A stretch of DNA of 64,000 nt from Nibricoccus aquaticus (GTDB taxonomy: Bacteria > Verrucomicrobiota > Verrucomicrobiia > Opitutales > Opitutaceae): contig NZ_CP023344.1 of assembly GCF_002310495.1 (NCBI RefSeq), positions 620,001 through 684,000 on the forward strand, written 5' to 3'. Within the stretch, counting starts at the first letter, position 1. Each line of letters opens with the position of its first letter. Shown piece by piece: positions 35,665 to 45,460 of this stretch. Made by a program: the position numbers and the translations under genes. Under the pieces are notes generated by a model that was given only the letters and a program-made list of their open reading frames with translations, searched no databases and had not been told where the DNA came from.

Positions 35665-38088
35665 TCACTCCTCCCCGAGCACTTCGCGCAACGTCTTCAA
35701 CAGCGTCTCCGCCGTGTACGGCTTCGGCATGAAATGCCTCACACCCGCGCCCGCCGCCTTCGCCACCTTCCCGTTCGCGTCGTGCCCGCTCGCGCCGATG
35801 ATCTTCACGTGCGGGTTCATCCGTTGCAGCGCGATGATCGTCGCCGGTCCATCCATCACCGGCATCATCATGTCCGTGATCACCGCCGCGATCTCCGCCT
35901 TCTGCTCCGCGTAAATCCCCACCGCCTCCGCCCCGTCTTTCGCCGTGATCGCCCGGTAGCCATGCCGCTCCAGCGTGCGCGCCAGCGTTGTGCGGATCGC
36001 CTCCTCGTCATCCACGACTAGCAGCAACTGCCCCTGCCCGCGCGGCAGCGGCGCCCGCGCGATCTCTTCGTCCGTCGAAGCTCCCGGCTGCGCCGGCAGG
36101 TGAATTCGAAACGTCGAGCCTTTGCCCGGCTCGCTGTACACATGGATGAAACCGCCGTGATTCCTCACGATCGCCTGACTCGTCGCCAGCCCCAGCCCTG
36201 TGCCGCGCCCCACATCCTTCGTCGTGAAAAACGGCTCGAAGATCCGTTCCAGCTTGTCCAGCGGGATGCCCTCGCCCGTATCCACGACGTCGATCCGCAC
36301 ATGCGGCCCCGACCGCGCCTCGGGATTGAGCGATGAGTAGTTCGTGTCCAGCGTCACGTTCGCCGCGTGGAGCTTCAGCTCCCCGCCGCCGGGCATCGCA
36401 TCGCGCGCATTCACGCAGAGATTGAGCAACACCTGATGAAGCTGCGTCGCATCGCCCACGAGCGTCCACAGATCCGCCGACCACGCCCGCTCGATGCGGA
36501 TCGATTTGGGAAACGTCTCCCTGATCATGTGCTCCACATCGCGGAGCAACCGCCCCGCGTGCAACGGCGCGCGCTGCCCCTCCACGCCGCGCGCGAAGAG
36601 CAGCACCTGCTTGATCACCTCCGCGCCCCGCCCCGCGCTCAGCTCCATCGCCCGGATCGTCGCCAGCGCCTCCGGATCGGTCACGCTCTCCCGCACGATC
36701 GGCAGCCCCATGAAGATCGGCGCGAGCACATTGTTCAGATCGTGCGCGATCCCGCCCGCCATCGTCCCGATGCTCTCCATCCGCTGCGACCGCAGGAAGT
36801 GCGACTCCAGCCGCTTCCGGTCCGTGATGTCCGTGTTGATCGCCAGCACCGACCTCGCCGCCCCCGGCGCTCCCGGGAGCCGCGTGCAACGGCTGAAAAT
36901 AATCCGCTCATCCCCCGTCTTCGTGCGCGTCTTCAATTCCCCCGCCCACTCCCCATCGCGCAGCACCGCCGCCTTCGCCTCATGAAACGGTGCCGCATCC
37001 TTGTACAGCAGCGGCGTCTCATCGCGCCCGATCATCTCCGCCGCCGTGAATCCAAAAAGCCGCTCCGCGCTCTTGTTCCAGTATGCCACGCGGTCGTCCG
37101 GCCCGCGCACCACGATCGCATCCGTCGCCTTGTCCAGCAGCATGGCCTGCTCGCGCAACTTCTCCTCCGCCGCCCGCCGCTGCGCCGACAACGCCGCCAG
37201 CACATGCGCCGTCGTCGCCAGGCACGTGATGTAGATCTGCATCAACCAGAACGCCTGCGGAGAACTGAACCGCCCAAACGGCCCCAGCCCCTGCGTCGTT
37301 CCCCACAACGAAATCGCCACCAATAAAAACGTCGCCACTGCCGCCCCGTGCGCACCGAACCGCAGTCCCGCCCAGATCACGAACGGATACACCACAAACG
37401 CCAGCGGAGCATCCCCCGCGAGCTGCGGTGCGCCCCATAAAAACACCATCATCGCCGCCAGCAGCAGTCCGCACAACAACGCCCCCAGCTCGATCACCCG
37501 CGCGCGCGTCCACGCCCAGTGGATCGGCAGCCGCCACGCCAGCAACGCCGGGCTCATCACGATCACGCCCATCGCATCGCCCAGCCACCACGTCAGCCAG
37601 CCCGAGCCCAGCCGCGACCACGGCAGCAGACCCGACCACGCCATCGTCAGCGCGCCCATACTCGCCGCCACCATCGTCGCCACCAGTGCCGCGCCCGCGC
37701 CGAACCGCACGAGCCCCGGCAGGCTTTGCAACAAATCATAGCCCGCCGCCCAACGCCGCACCAGCCGCGCCGCCACCCACGCGCCGGCTGTCGCCGCCAC
37801 TGCGATCCCCAGCGAATACACCGGCCCCGGCGCGCCTTGCATGTTCGCCAGCCACGATCCCAGAAAAATCCCCGGCAGCACCCACGGCCCCAGCCACCAC
37901 ACCAGCGCCACCGCCACGCCCGCCGGCGGCCACACCGGCGAGATGGCCCCGCCCACGATCGCATACGCCAGCCCCACCCTCGCCATCACGTAGTAACCGG
38001 CAAACGCCAGCAGCACGCGCCCGAAAATACCGGGCAGATCGAGCGCCCCTTGGCGCTCAGGGGGTAGAAAAGCAGGCGAGGAAAACAT
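35665..38088 (-). CDS. MASE1 hybrid histidine kinase with receiver domain
   Basis: An 807-residue membrane kinase. Residues 20-300 form an eight-helix MASE1-like sensor ([73 protein letters not shown]). A PAS domain lies at 308-425, H449 in [13 protein letters not shown], the ATPase domain at 545-668 ([23 protein letters not shown]), and the receiver at 686-807 with D739 and K789. The ligand is unknown. It ends convergent to the other hybrid kinase. Confidence 0.93.
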   Translation of the reverse strand: MFSSPAFLPPERQGALDLPGIFGRVLLAFAGYYVMARVGLAYAIVGGAISPVWPPAGVAVALVWWLGPWVLPGIFLGSWLANMQGAPGPVYSLGIAVAATAGAWVAARLVRRWAAGYDLLQSLPGLVRFGAGAALVATMVAASMGALTMAWSGLLPWSRLGSGWLTWWLGDAMGVIVMSPALLAWRLPIHWAWTRARVIELGALLCGLLLAAMMVFLWGAPQLAGDAPLAFVVYPFVIWAGLRFGAHGAAVATFLLVAISLWGTTQGLGPFGRFSSPQAFWLMQIYITCLATTAHVLAALSAQRRAAEEKLREQAMLLDKATDAIVVRGPDDRVAYWNKSAERLFGFTAAEMIGRDETPLLYKDAAPFHEAKAAVLRDGEWAGELKTRTKTGDERIIFSRCTRLPGAPGAARSVLAINTDITDRKRLESHFLRSQRMESIGTMAGGIAHDLNNVLAPIFMGLPIVRESVTDPEALATIRAMELSAGRGAEVIKQVLLFARGVEGQRAPLHAGRLLRDVEHMIRETFPKSIRIERAWSADLWTLVGDATQLHQVLLNLCVNARDAMPGGGELKLHAANVTLDTNYSSLNPEARSGPHVRIDVVDTGEGIPLDKLERIFEPFFTTKDVGRGTGLGLATSQAIVRNHGGFIHVYSEPGKGSTFRIHLPAQPGASTDEEIARAPLPRGQGQLLLVVDDEEAIRTTLARTLERHGYRAITAKDGAEAVGIYAEQKAEIAAVITDMMMPVMDGPATIIALQRMNPHVKIIGASGHDANGKVAKAAGAGVRHFMPKPYTAETLLKTLREVLGEE

Positions 38089-38319
38089 CAGAGTAAATCA
38101 GGCGGCTTCAGCAACGCGTCACGCTGGATGAGAAAATTTTCCACACGCATTCAGACGACGGACCCAACCAGTAACCGGGACTAAACTACGGACCATCGAA
38201 GGACTGCGGGCGCAGGGATGACGCCGCGCACTTCTCCGGCGAAACACCGCCCATTGCACGCCAATTTCCATCCCTCGCAGCTCCACGCCTCGCCCGCGCC
38301 GCCGCCCACCACGCCCGCA

Positions 38320-38835
38320 TCACTCGCTCGCTACATCCGTCCGCCTGGCTGAGCGCCGTTTCCGGCGCAGCAATCCGCGCACACTCCAGAGCAGCAGCAA
38401 CGCGTTCGCGCCCGCCATGCACACTGCGGAGGGCGGCTGCACCCGGAACGCCACGCCATGCATCGCCAGCACCAGCGCCGCGCCCACGAAATCCCCCGCC
38501 CGCGCGGACTTTTCCCGCAACTGCACGAGCAGCACCGCCGCCCACACCACCAACGCCGCACCCGCCGCTAGCCAGCCGAAGCGCACCGCGAGCGCCGCCT
38601 GCGCATCCTCACGCGCCAGCAAGACGCTCAGCAGCCAGAAGAGCAGCTGGTTGAAATAAAGAAACCCGGTGACCAGCACCGAGATGAGCTGCGCGTTCAC
38701 CGGAAACTGGCCCTGCGCATCGACCGGCACGCGCGCCAGCATCGCGCACCCCGTGCAGCAAAAATAATCACGCCCCGGCTCCACGCGCGTGACCTTGAAA
38801 GGCAGTCCGCAATAACGGCAGGCGACGGGCGTCAT
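38320..38835 (-). CDS. membrane protein with N-terminal metal-binding motif
   Basis: A 171-residue protein. The first 35 residues carry CRYCGLPF and YFCCTGC, two CxxC pairs arranged like the putative metal-binding domain before cation-transport P-type ATPases of the CcoI/FixI kind. Four hydrophobic helices follow (LISVLVTGFLYFNQLLFWLLSVL; FGWLAAGAALVVWAAVLLVQL; FVGAALVLAMHGVAF; VCMAGANALLLLWSV) and a basic tail. No ATPase motifs are present, so this is not a transporter by itself. The start ATG overlaps the stop of the gene upstream (ATGA), so the two are coupled. Function unknown. Confidence 0.7.
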   Translation of the reverse strand: MTPVACRYCGLPFKVTRVEPGRDYFCCTGCAMLARVPVDAQGQFPVNAQLISVLVTGFLYFNQLLFWLLSVLLAREDAQAALAVRFGWLAAGAALVVWAAVLLVQLREKSARAGDFVGAALVLAMHGVAFRVQPPSAVCMAGANALLLLWSVRGLLRRKRRSARRTDVASE

Positions 38836-39293
38836 CCTTCGAGGATTTCCGAATCGAGGTGCTGGATGATGAGCTCCTGGATCGTCGCCAGAAACACATA
38901 ACACATGAACACGGGCCGCATCGGCTCCGGGAGTTCGTCAATCTCGACGTCCCCCGATTCGAGCGATTCGTCGCCAAAATTTTTCAGGTATTGCTCGCGC
39001 ATCCGCAGACGCAGCGCGGCGCAGGCGCGCAGGATCGGCTCCGCGTTTTCTTCGTCGAAGGCGATCATGCCGCTCTCGAAAAACTCCTTGTCGAACATCG
39101 CGAGCAGTCGGCTGAGCCCGTCCTTTTGAGTCACGAGCAGATCGGCGTTCCAGACTTCGTGCATGTCTTCGTCCACCTCCACGTGTTCGAGCGGCACGGC
39201 GAGGCGGTCCTGCAACGAGTCCGCGACCGTCTTCATGACGTCGAGTAACGGGGCAACCACCGGCAGACTCAACTTGACCTCAATTCTTTTCAT
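38832..39293 (-). CDS. DUF2017-like protein between clpS and a membrane protein
   Basis: A 153-residue acidic, mostly helical soluble protein (VKLSLPVVAPLLDVMKTVADSLQDRL; LSRLLAMFDKEFFESGMIAFDEENAEPILRACAALRLRMREQYL; FMCYVFLATIQELIIQHLDSEIL). In Actinobacteria a DUF2017 protein follows clpS; the position here and the acidic helical character suggest an analogous ClpS-associated factor, but sequence similarity cannot be verified by eye. It overlaps clpS by 14 bases and the next gene by 4. Confidence 0.65.
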   Translation of the reverse strand: MKRIEVKLSLPVVAPLLDVMKTVADSLQDRLAVPLEHVEVDEDMHEVWNADLLVTQKDGLSRLLAMFDKEFFESGMIAFDEENAEPILRACAALRLRMREQYLKNFGDESLESGDVEIDELPEPMRPVFMCYVFLATIQELIIQHLDSEILEG

Positions 39294-39579
39294 CCGGCTC
39301 GATGATCGCGGTCAGGTGCCATTCGTGAAGCGTGAAAGCGTAGGCCTCCGCTTTTTCCCGCAGCCCGCTCCAGACCACCGAGCGGCCGAGTTCGTGGACT
39401 TCCAGCATGTGCTTGCGCGCGGTCTGCTCGTCGAAGCCGAAGACCTTTTTGAAAACGAGCACGACGTAGGACATGAGGTTGACCGGATCGTTGAGCACGA
39501 CGACCCGGCAGACACCGGCGAGCGCGAGCTCGGTGTGCGTGTCGTGTTGCGGCTGCGTGGCGGATAGAGTCGTGGTCAC
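39280..39579 (-). CDS. clpS: ATP-dependent Clp protease adaptor ClpS
   Basis: A 99-residue adaptor that delivers N-degron substrates to ClpAP. The core CRVVVLNDPVNLMSYVVLVFKKVFG, then ARKHMLEVHELGRSVVWSG and EAYAFTLHEWHLTAIIE, follows the ClpS fold; the usual hydrophobic N-end pocket lies between these parts. The start is a GTG at 39579; no ATG is available upstream in frame before the family start. First of three overlapping genes on the minus strand. Confidence 0.93.
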   Translation of the reverse strand: MTTTLSATQPQHDTHTELALAGVCRVVVLNDPVNLMSYVVLVFKKVFGFDEQTARKHMLEVHELGRSVVWSGLREKAEAYAFTLHEWHLTAIIEPDEKN

Positions 39580-39694
39580 GTGACGCGCAGTAAACGCCCC
39601 GCACCGCGTCGCGCAACCCGCAAGGTGGCGCCAGCTTCAGCTCACATGCACCCATCTCCCCCGACACGCACGTCAGCACTCCAGCCGCGCCGAA

Positions 39695-39723
39695 TAAAAA
39701 AGACGCACGGTGTGAACCGTGCG
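39695..39723 (-). terminator. rho-independent terminator of the secreted metalloprotease gene
   Basis: Stem CGCACGGT (39704-39711) and ACCGTGCG (39716-39723), loop GTGA. On the minus strand it is followed by a T-run (plus-strand A-run 39695-39701). It lies 36 bases after the stop of the minus-strand gene ending at 39759. Confidence 0.8.
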
Positions 39724-39758
39724 CCTTGAGAAAAACCCGGAGCGTTCTCCGCGTGTAC

Positions 39759-42700
39759 TTAGAGTGAGTTCACCTTCACGCGGATGAAGCGCTGGCCGAC
39801 GCCGCCGATGTCGCGCACCCGGATGCGTTCGCCTGCGGCGCCGAGCGAGGTGCGTTCCATTTCCTGCGTGGGCAGTCCAGAGCCGTTTGAGACGCTCGTG
39901 CCGTAAGCATGGCCAGCCGTCCACGTCTGCATATTGGCGGAAACTTCCACGGTATAGACCAGGTCGGGGCGGTTGGCGGGACGGATGAAGGAGATCTCCA
40001 TGCGTTTCGTGCCGCTGACGTTGGCCACGGTGACTTGAGTCACTGCGACGGTGTCAGGCGAAGAAGGCGAAAGATCGAAAGCGTACTCAAGCAGGTTGCC
40101 CATGCCGTCGCCATCGGGATCGGCAGAGCTGACGCTGTTGATGTCGCCGATCTGTTTGTCCTGAGCCCAGGCGGCGTACGCGGATTTCACTTCGAGCGTG
40201 AGCTGCTGCGTGCTGCTGCCTCCCGCGTTGGTCACCGTGACGGTGACGACGTAGTTGCCCGTCGCCTGAGTGACAGGGACCGAGCCCGAGATGGCACCCG
40301 TGAGATTATTGATGCTCATGCCCGTCGGCAGGCCGGCGGCCGCGTACACCGTGGGCGAATTGTTCGCCACGATCTGGAAATTAAAGGCGACGCCCAAAAC
40401 CACGCGCGCCGAGGAAGCGCTGGTGATCACAGGGACCGAGATGATCGGAGCCGTCACCGTGAGCGAAAGTGCGCGCGTACCGGAGCCGCCGGCATTGGTC
40501 GCCGTGAGCGTGATAGGATAAATACCCGCCGCGACCGAAGTCGAAACCGAGCCCGAGATCAGGCCGCTGCTCGTGTTGATGCTCAGGCCCGAAGGAAGTC
40601 CGGTGGCGTTGTACGAGGTCGGGGAGTTGCTCGCCGTGATCTGGTAGCTGAACGCCGTGCCGCGCAGAGTGCTCTCAGCGGCCAAGCCGGAGATCACCGG
40701 AGCGGAGGGCAACGGATTCGTCAGCGTGAGCGAGAAGGTCTGCGTGCCGGTGCCGCCGGCGTTGGTCGCGTAGAGCGTCACCGAAGAAACACCCGCCGTG
40801 GCTGAGGTGGACACCGTGCCCGAGATCAGGCCGCTGCTACTGTTGATGCTCACGCCGGAAGGCAGTCCGCTCGCAGCATACGAAGTCGGGCTGTTGCTCG
40901 CCAAAACCTGGTGGCTAAAAGCGGAGCCGATCACCGCGCTGCCCGAGCTCGCGCTCGAAATCACCGGTGCGGACGGGAGCGGAGCGGTTACCGTGAGCGA
41001 GAAGGTCTGCGTGCCGGTGCCACCGGCATTGGTCGCCGTGAGCGAGACTGAATAAACCGCCACCGTGGCCGACGTGGAAACCGTGCCCGAGATCAAGCCG
41101 GTGGAGGTGTTGATGCTCAGGCCGGAGGGAAGTCCGCTCGCACCATAAGAAGTCGGGCTGTTGCTCGCCACGATCTGGTGGCTGAAGGAATTACCCCGCA
41201 CCACCGATCCGGTGGAGCCGCTCGTGATGGACGGAGCGGCCGGGACGGGATTGGTGAGCGTGAGCGAGAGCGTCTGTGTGCCGGAGCCGCTGGCATTCGT
41301 GGCGGTGAGATTCACCGAATAGACGCCCGCTGTGGCCGAGGAGGAAACCGTGCCCGAGATCAGGCCGCTGCTGGTGTTGATGCTCAGGCCGGAGGGAAGT
41401 CCGCTCGCGCTGTAGGAGGTGGGCGAGTTGCTGGCGGTCACTTGGAAACTGAACGAGGCGCTGATCACCGCGCTGGCGGAAGCGGCGCTCGTGATCGCCG
41501 GTGGCTGAGCGGCGGAAGAGACCACGCTGCCCGTGATTTCGTAGCGGCCGAGGCTGCCGTAGTTCGTGTAGCCCGTGCCCGGGACGGAGCCTTCGCCCAC
41601 ACCCGTGATCGCCAGATAATAAGTACCGGCGGCGAGCGTGGTGGAGATCGAGGGATAGAGAGAACCCGTCGGATTGGAGGTGGCCAGAGTGTTGCCCGAG
41701 GCATCGGTCAGAGTCGCGCTGGCGTCGAGGTCAGCCTGCGCGCTGACACTGCCGGCCTCGGCGACCAAGGTGAACGTCACGCCGCCACCCGAAGTCGTGA
41801 AGCTGTACATATCCACATCGCCGCTACGCTCAATCGTTCCGACCGTGGACACCGTGGACCCGCTGCTGAAGCGCAGCGCGCTCGCCGTGGCGCGCGTGGC
41901 CGCGGCGTCATCGGTCATGTAGCCCGCGCGGTTGCGGGAGTCGGAGATGATCGCGAGGTCGTTCTCGGTGTTGTTACCGGAATTGCCATTGTTGCTGTAG
42001 TTGCCGTTGCTCCACTGAATGACGCTGGAGTAGTAACCGCTGCCCATGATCGGCGCCCAGCTGGTGGCACCGGAGCCATGGCCGCTGTAGTAACCTTGAT
42101 AGAGATTGCCCGAGGAATCGTTCAGCCCGTCGTGCGAGAGACCGAGCGTGTGGCCGAGCTCATGCGAGATCGCCTCGGAGACATAGCGGGCATTGACCCC
42201 CAGCATGTCGGCAAACACCCAGCACGGGATCGTGCTGCTCATGCTGCTGCCGGATGCGCTCAAAGAACCGATGTAGGCCACACCGCCCGCGGAGCCATAC
42301 CAGCTGCTGGTCTGCGTGACGATGCAGCGCATGCGGCTGCCGGCCGGAGCGTTGTCGTAACGGCTGCGGCTGGTCGTCACGTCGATGTTGAATGGCCGGT
42401 AATCTTCCGACACGCGCTGCCACACCTCGGTGATCTGCGACGCAGAAAGCCCGCTCGCGGACGCGTTGATCGCGTTGCCGCCGTTCCAGTAAGAGTCAGT
42501 GACGGTCTCGCCGTCGAAATCGAGATATGCGACCACCGTGGCCGTTGGCCGGCTGCTCAGCAGATACTCAGGGGAGGCCGCAGCCGATGTCGTAAGCGTC
42601 GAGGAATCAGGAACCACATAACTCTCGGCGATCGCCCCGCGCTGCGCGTCGCGCACCACCGCGCGCGAAACCACCACGACCGGCAGCTCCATGCACACGA

Positions 42701-43319
42701 CCGAACCCTTGTTCTTTTCCAAAAGATACGCCGCTCCATCGGTGCCGGTCTCGATCTCATAAGCAACCTTGCCCTCAGTCGGGAAGATCACACCGCCCAG
42801 ACGGCTCTCGTCTTCACCGAGGCTGAACGTGCCCTTGATGTCGCCGGTCAGCTGGCCGCCGACCAAAACCTGGCCGCCGGATTCGCGCTGCACGATATTG
42901 ATGCGCCCGGTGACGAAACGATTATCGGGCAACGGCAGCTGGATCGTGTCACCCTGGCGGAGCGACGACAGGCTGCCCTCAACCAACTCTATCAAGCGGG
43001 CCGAGCGGATCGTGGCCTCAGCGGCGGATGGCGTGGCGAAACGAGCGGCGATCACGGCGGGCTTGCCGGGGACGACCGGCGTTTCAAAACGGTAGATCGC
43101 ACGCGAAGCCGTCGTGACCGTGGAAGCAACCGCAGGGGAAATCGCCTCAGACGATCCCATGCTGGAAAAAACCGACGCACGGGCGGGGGCGCTGACCACG
43201 TGGCCGGTGGCCGCGTTTTCGGGGGTGGAATTATGGCTGAGTAAAAACGCTGTCACACCAACAACAACGAGCAGAAGGACCGAAAAAATCCGGCGAGAGA
43301 ATGTGTCCTTTTTGAACAT
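39759..43319 (-). CDS. large secreted metalloprotease-like protein with five putative Ig-like repeats
   Basis: A 1186-residue exported protein. A hydrophobic N-terminal segment (RRIFSVLLLVVVGVTAFLLS) acts as signal or anchor. Around residues 390-420 the zinc motif HELGHTLGLSHD fits the HExxHxxGxxHD pattern of metzincin-type proteases, next to NARYVSEAIS. A beta-sandwich (PPC-like) segment follows near 520-600. Five He_PIG-type repeats of about 88 residues (SGLPSGLSINTSSGLISGTVS) then lead to a DPDGDGMGNLLEYAFDLSPSSP segment and a beta tail. The frame is open to 43346; MFKKDTFSRR at 43319 is the better start. A terminator follows. Confidence 0.88.
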   Translation of the reverse strand: MFKKDTFSRRIFSVLLLVVVGVTAFLLSHNSTPENAATGHVVSAPARASVFSSMGSSEAISPAVASTVTTASRAIYRFETPVVPGKPAVIAARFATPSAAEATIRSARLIELVEGSLSSLRQGDTIQLPLPDNRFVTGRINIVQRESGGQVLVGGQLTGDIKGTFSLGEDESRLGGVIFPTEGKVAYEIETGTDGAAYLLEKNKGSVVCMELPVVVVSRAVVRDAQRGAIAESYVVPDSSTLTTSAAASPEYLLSSRPTATVVAYLDFDGETVTDSYWNGGNAINASASGLSASQITEVWQRVSEDYRPFNIDVTTSRSRYDNAPAGSRMRCIVTQTSSWYGSAGGVAYIGSLSASGSSMSSTIPCWVFADMLGVNARYVSEAISHELGHTLGLSHDGLNDSSGNLYQGYYSGHGSGATSWAPIMGSGYYSSVIQWSNGNYSNNGNSGNNTENDLAIISDSRNRAGYMTDDAAATRATASALRFSSGSTVSTVGTIERSGDVDMYSFTTSGGGVTFTLVAEAGSVSAQADLDASATLTDASGNTLATSNPTGSLYPSISTTLAAGTYYLAITGVGEGSVPGTGYTNYGSLGRYEITGSVVSSAAQPPAITSAASASAVISASFSFQVTASNSPTSYSASGLPSGLSINTSSGLISGTVSSSATAGVYSVNLTATNASGSGTQTLSLTLTNPVPAAPSITSGSTGSVVRGNSFSHQIVASNSPTSYGASGLPSGLSINTSTGLISGTVSTSATVAVYSVSLTATNAGGTGTQTFSLTVTAPLPSAPVISSASSGSAVIGSAFSHQVLASNSPTSYAASGLPSGVSINSSSGLISGTVSTSATAGVSSVTLYATNAGGTGTQTFSLTLTNPLPSAPVISGLAAESTLRGTAFSYQITASNSPTSYNATGLPSGLSINTSSGLISGSVSTSVAAGIYPITLTATNAGGSGTRALSLTVTAPIISVPVITSASSARVVLGVAFNFQIVANNSPTVYAAAGLPTGMSINNLTGAISGSVPVTQATGNYVVTVTVTNAGGSSTQQLTLEVKSAYAAWAQDKQIGDINSVSSADPDGDGMGNLLEYAFDLSPSSPDTVAVTQVTVANVSGTKRMEISFIRPANRPDLVYTVEVSANMQTWTAGHAYGTSVSNGSGLPTQEMERTSLGAAGERIRVRDIGGVGQRFIRVKVNSL
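40200..41515 (-). repeat. five tandem Ig-like (He_PIG) repeats inside the metalloprotease gene
   Basis: A unit of about 265 bases recurs, with well-conserved blocks such as GTTGATGCTCA and GAGATCAGGCCG near 40553, 40816, 41085 and 41353. Each unit encodes a GLPSGxSIN(T/S)SSGLISG(T/S)VS segment followed by a TATNAGGxGTQ segment. The outer repeat on the 40.3 kb side is more diverged. Confidence 0.8.
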
Positions 43320-43526
43320 GCGCCTCTGTCGGAACGAAGCGCGCACCGGTCAACGAATACACCTCACGTGTCCGGGTTTTTACATCCTGTTTGAGTGTCG
43401 GGTGAGGTGCGCACCTTATCCGAACACCGAATACGTAAAGTTCCTATGAAGGCTCCTCTTTGCGGGAACTAGACTTGCATCGCATTTTTTCGCGCCGCCC
43501 CGCCGTGAAATCAGTCGGTCAACGTC

Positions 43527-43564
43527 AAAAAATAACGAAGGCGCGGTCCGCAAGGAACCGCGCC
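43527..43564 (-). terminator. terminator of proS
   Basis: Stem GGCGCGGT (43540-43547) with ACCGCGCC (43557-43564), 9-base loop. On the minus strand a T-run (plus-strand A-run 43527-43532) follows after a few bases. It lies 40 bases beyond the proS stop at 43605. Confidence 0.65.
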
Positions 43565-43604
43565 CAAGGTGAATCGGAAAACGTTTTCCCGTGTTTCGCT
43601 TTTC

Positions 43605-45371
43605 TTAGCTTTTCGCCGCCGCCGTGCGCACCGCCTCGGCGATCTTCGCCTCGGCTTCAGCCAGCGGGAGCTTGGTCACCTCTTTCGATGTGCGCCACTT
43701 CAGCTCCACCACGCCATCTTTGAGTCCCTTGCTGCCGATGACGATGCGCAGCGGGATGCCGATCAGATCCGCATCCTTGAACTTCACGCCCGGCCGCTCG
43801 TCGCGGTCGTCGATGAGCACATCCGCGCCCGCCGCCTCCGCCGCCGTCGCGATTTTTTTCGCCACGCCCGCCGCCTCTTCGACTTTAGGATCGAGCAGAC
43901 AGATCAACACCTGGAACGGAGCCACCGACCACGGCCAGACGATCCCGTCCGCGTCATGACTCTGCTCGATCAGCGCCTGCATCGTACGGCTGATGCCGAT
44001 GCCATAGCAGCCCATCACCATCAGGTGACTCTGCTTCTGATCGTCGGTGTACACCGCGCCGAACTTCTCGGAATATTTCGTCCCGAGTTTGAAAATATGT
44101 CCGACCTCGATGCCGCGACGCACCTTGAGCGGCTGACCTGACTTCGGATCAGGCTCGCCCGGACGCACGCGGCGGAAATCGCCAAACGACGTGATCGCGA
44201 GATCGCGCGCCACGTTGACGTTGCGCACGTGGAAACCGTCCTTGTTCGCACCGGTGGTGCCGTTGCCGATGAGCCGGATCGCATGATCGGCGAACACGCC
44301 CGCAAGCGCGCCCGCGTTTTTGATCGTGCCTTTAACCGCACCGAGACTGCCCGGCTTCGCACCGAGCACCGGCTCGATCTCTTCTGCCGTCGCCGCACGC
44401 GTGACCGTGAAACCCAGCGAACCTAGCTTCGCCTCTTCGAGTTCGTCATTGCCCCGGATAATCACGATGAACGGCTTCCCGTCGCCGATGAAGACCAGCG
44501 TCTTGAACTGCTTGTCACCCGGCACCGAGTAAGGCGCCGCTTCGAGCGCCGCGATGGTCAGCACACCTGGCGTCGCAAACTCTTCGAGCGCCCCGGCAGG
44601 AGCCGCGTCCGCCAGATCCTTCGGCACGATGCCGCTCGTGGCCTTCTCGCGATTCGCCGCATAGCCGCTCTCTTCATTATAGATCACATCATCGTCGCCG
44701 ATCTCGGCCGGGATCATGAACTCATGGGAAAAACTCCCGCCCATCACGCCCGTGTCCGCCTCGACCGCGATGGCCGTTGCGCCCACGCGTTTGAAAAACT
44801 TTTCGTACGCCGCCTTGATCGCGTGGTAGCTCTTGATCGCACCCTCGTCGTTCGCGTCGAACGAGTACGAATCCATCATGATAAACTCGCGCGCACGCAT
44901 CAGACCGAAACGCGGCCGGATCTCGTTACGGAACTTCGTGGCGATCTGATAAAAATTCTTCGGCAGGTCGCGGTAACTCGTGATCTCCGCCTTCACCAGC
45001 GGCGTGATGATCTCCTCGTGCGTCGGCCCGAGCACAAACTCCGGATCGCGTCCCGCGCGCTTGCCGTCGCCCGCGCTGTCCGCGCGAAACATGATCTCAC
45101 GAGCCGCTGCCCAACGCGGTCCCTGCTCCCAAAGCTCGGCCGGATGCACATGCGGCATCCACAACTCGATGCCGCCCGCTCCATCAATCTCCTCGCGGCA
45201 GATCTGCGTGATCTTCTGGAGCGCCCGCAGACCGAGCGGCATATACGTGTACAACCCGCCGCCGAGCTTGCGCACGAGCCCTGCCCGCACGAGCAGCTTG
45301 TGCGAGGCGATTTCGGCGTCAGCCGGACTCTCTTTGAGCGTGGGAATAAAGAACTGTGACCAGAGTTTCAT
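43605..45371 (-). CDS. proS: prolyl-tRNA synthetase
   Basis: A 588-residue class II synthetase of the bacterial type that charges tRNA-Pro. Motif 1 region GLYTYMPLGLRALQKI, motif 2 RNEIRPRFGLMRAREFIMMDSYSF, and an editing insertion (YbaK-like) at about 250-375 (GVLTIAALEAAPYSVPGDKQFKTLVF; EPVLGAKPGSLGAV). The anticodon-binding domain ends with LKWRTSKEVTKL. The frame is open to 45410; MKLWSQFFIPTLKESPADAEI at 45371 fits the family start. A terminator follows. Confidence 0.96.
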   Translation of the reverse strand: MKLWSQFFIPTLKESPADAEIASHKLLVRAGLVRKLGGGLYTYMPLGLRALQKITQICREEIDGAGGIELWMPHVHPAELWEQGPRWAAAREIMFRADSAGDGKRAGRDPEFVLGPTHEEIITPLVKAEITSYRDLPKNFYQIATKFRNEIRPRFGLMRAREFIMMDSYSFDANDEGAIKSYHAIKAAYEKFFKRVGATAIAVEADTGVMGGSFSHEFMIPAEIGDDDVIYNEESGYAANREKATSGIVPKDLADAAPAGALEEFATPGVLTIAALEAAPYSVPGDKQFKTLVFIGDGKPFIVIIRGNDELEEAKLGSLGFTVTRAATAEEIEPVLGAKPGSLGAVKGTIKNAGALAGVFADHAIRLIGNGTTGANKDGFHVRNVNVARDLAITSFGDFRRVRPGEPDPKSGQPLKVRRGIEVGHIFKLGTKYSEKFGAVYTDDQKQSHLMVMGCYGIGISRTMQALIEQSHDADGIVWPWSVAPFQVLICLLDPKVEEAAGVAKKIATAAEAAGADVLIDDRDERPGVKFKDADLIGIPLRIVIGSKGLKDGVVELKWRTSKEVTKLPLAEAEAKIAEAVRTAAAKS

Positions 45372-45460
45372 GAAGCCCGCGACCGAAGCAGCGCCCACAG
45401 GGTGGCGCAAATTTATTTGCGAGCCCGCCCGCCCGCGCGATTACTCCCGCCCTTCCGCTC

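Noticed and set aside
41178-43244. 688-residue open frame antisense to the metalloprotease gene
   Set aside because: No recognised domain and composition of an antisense shadow.
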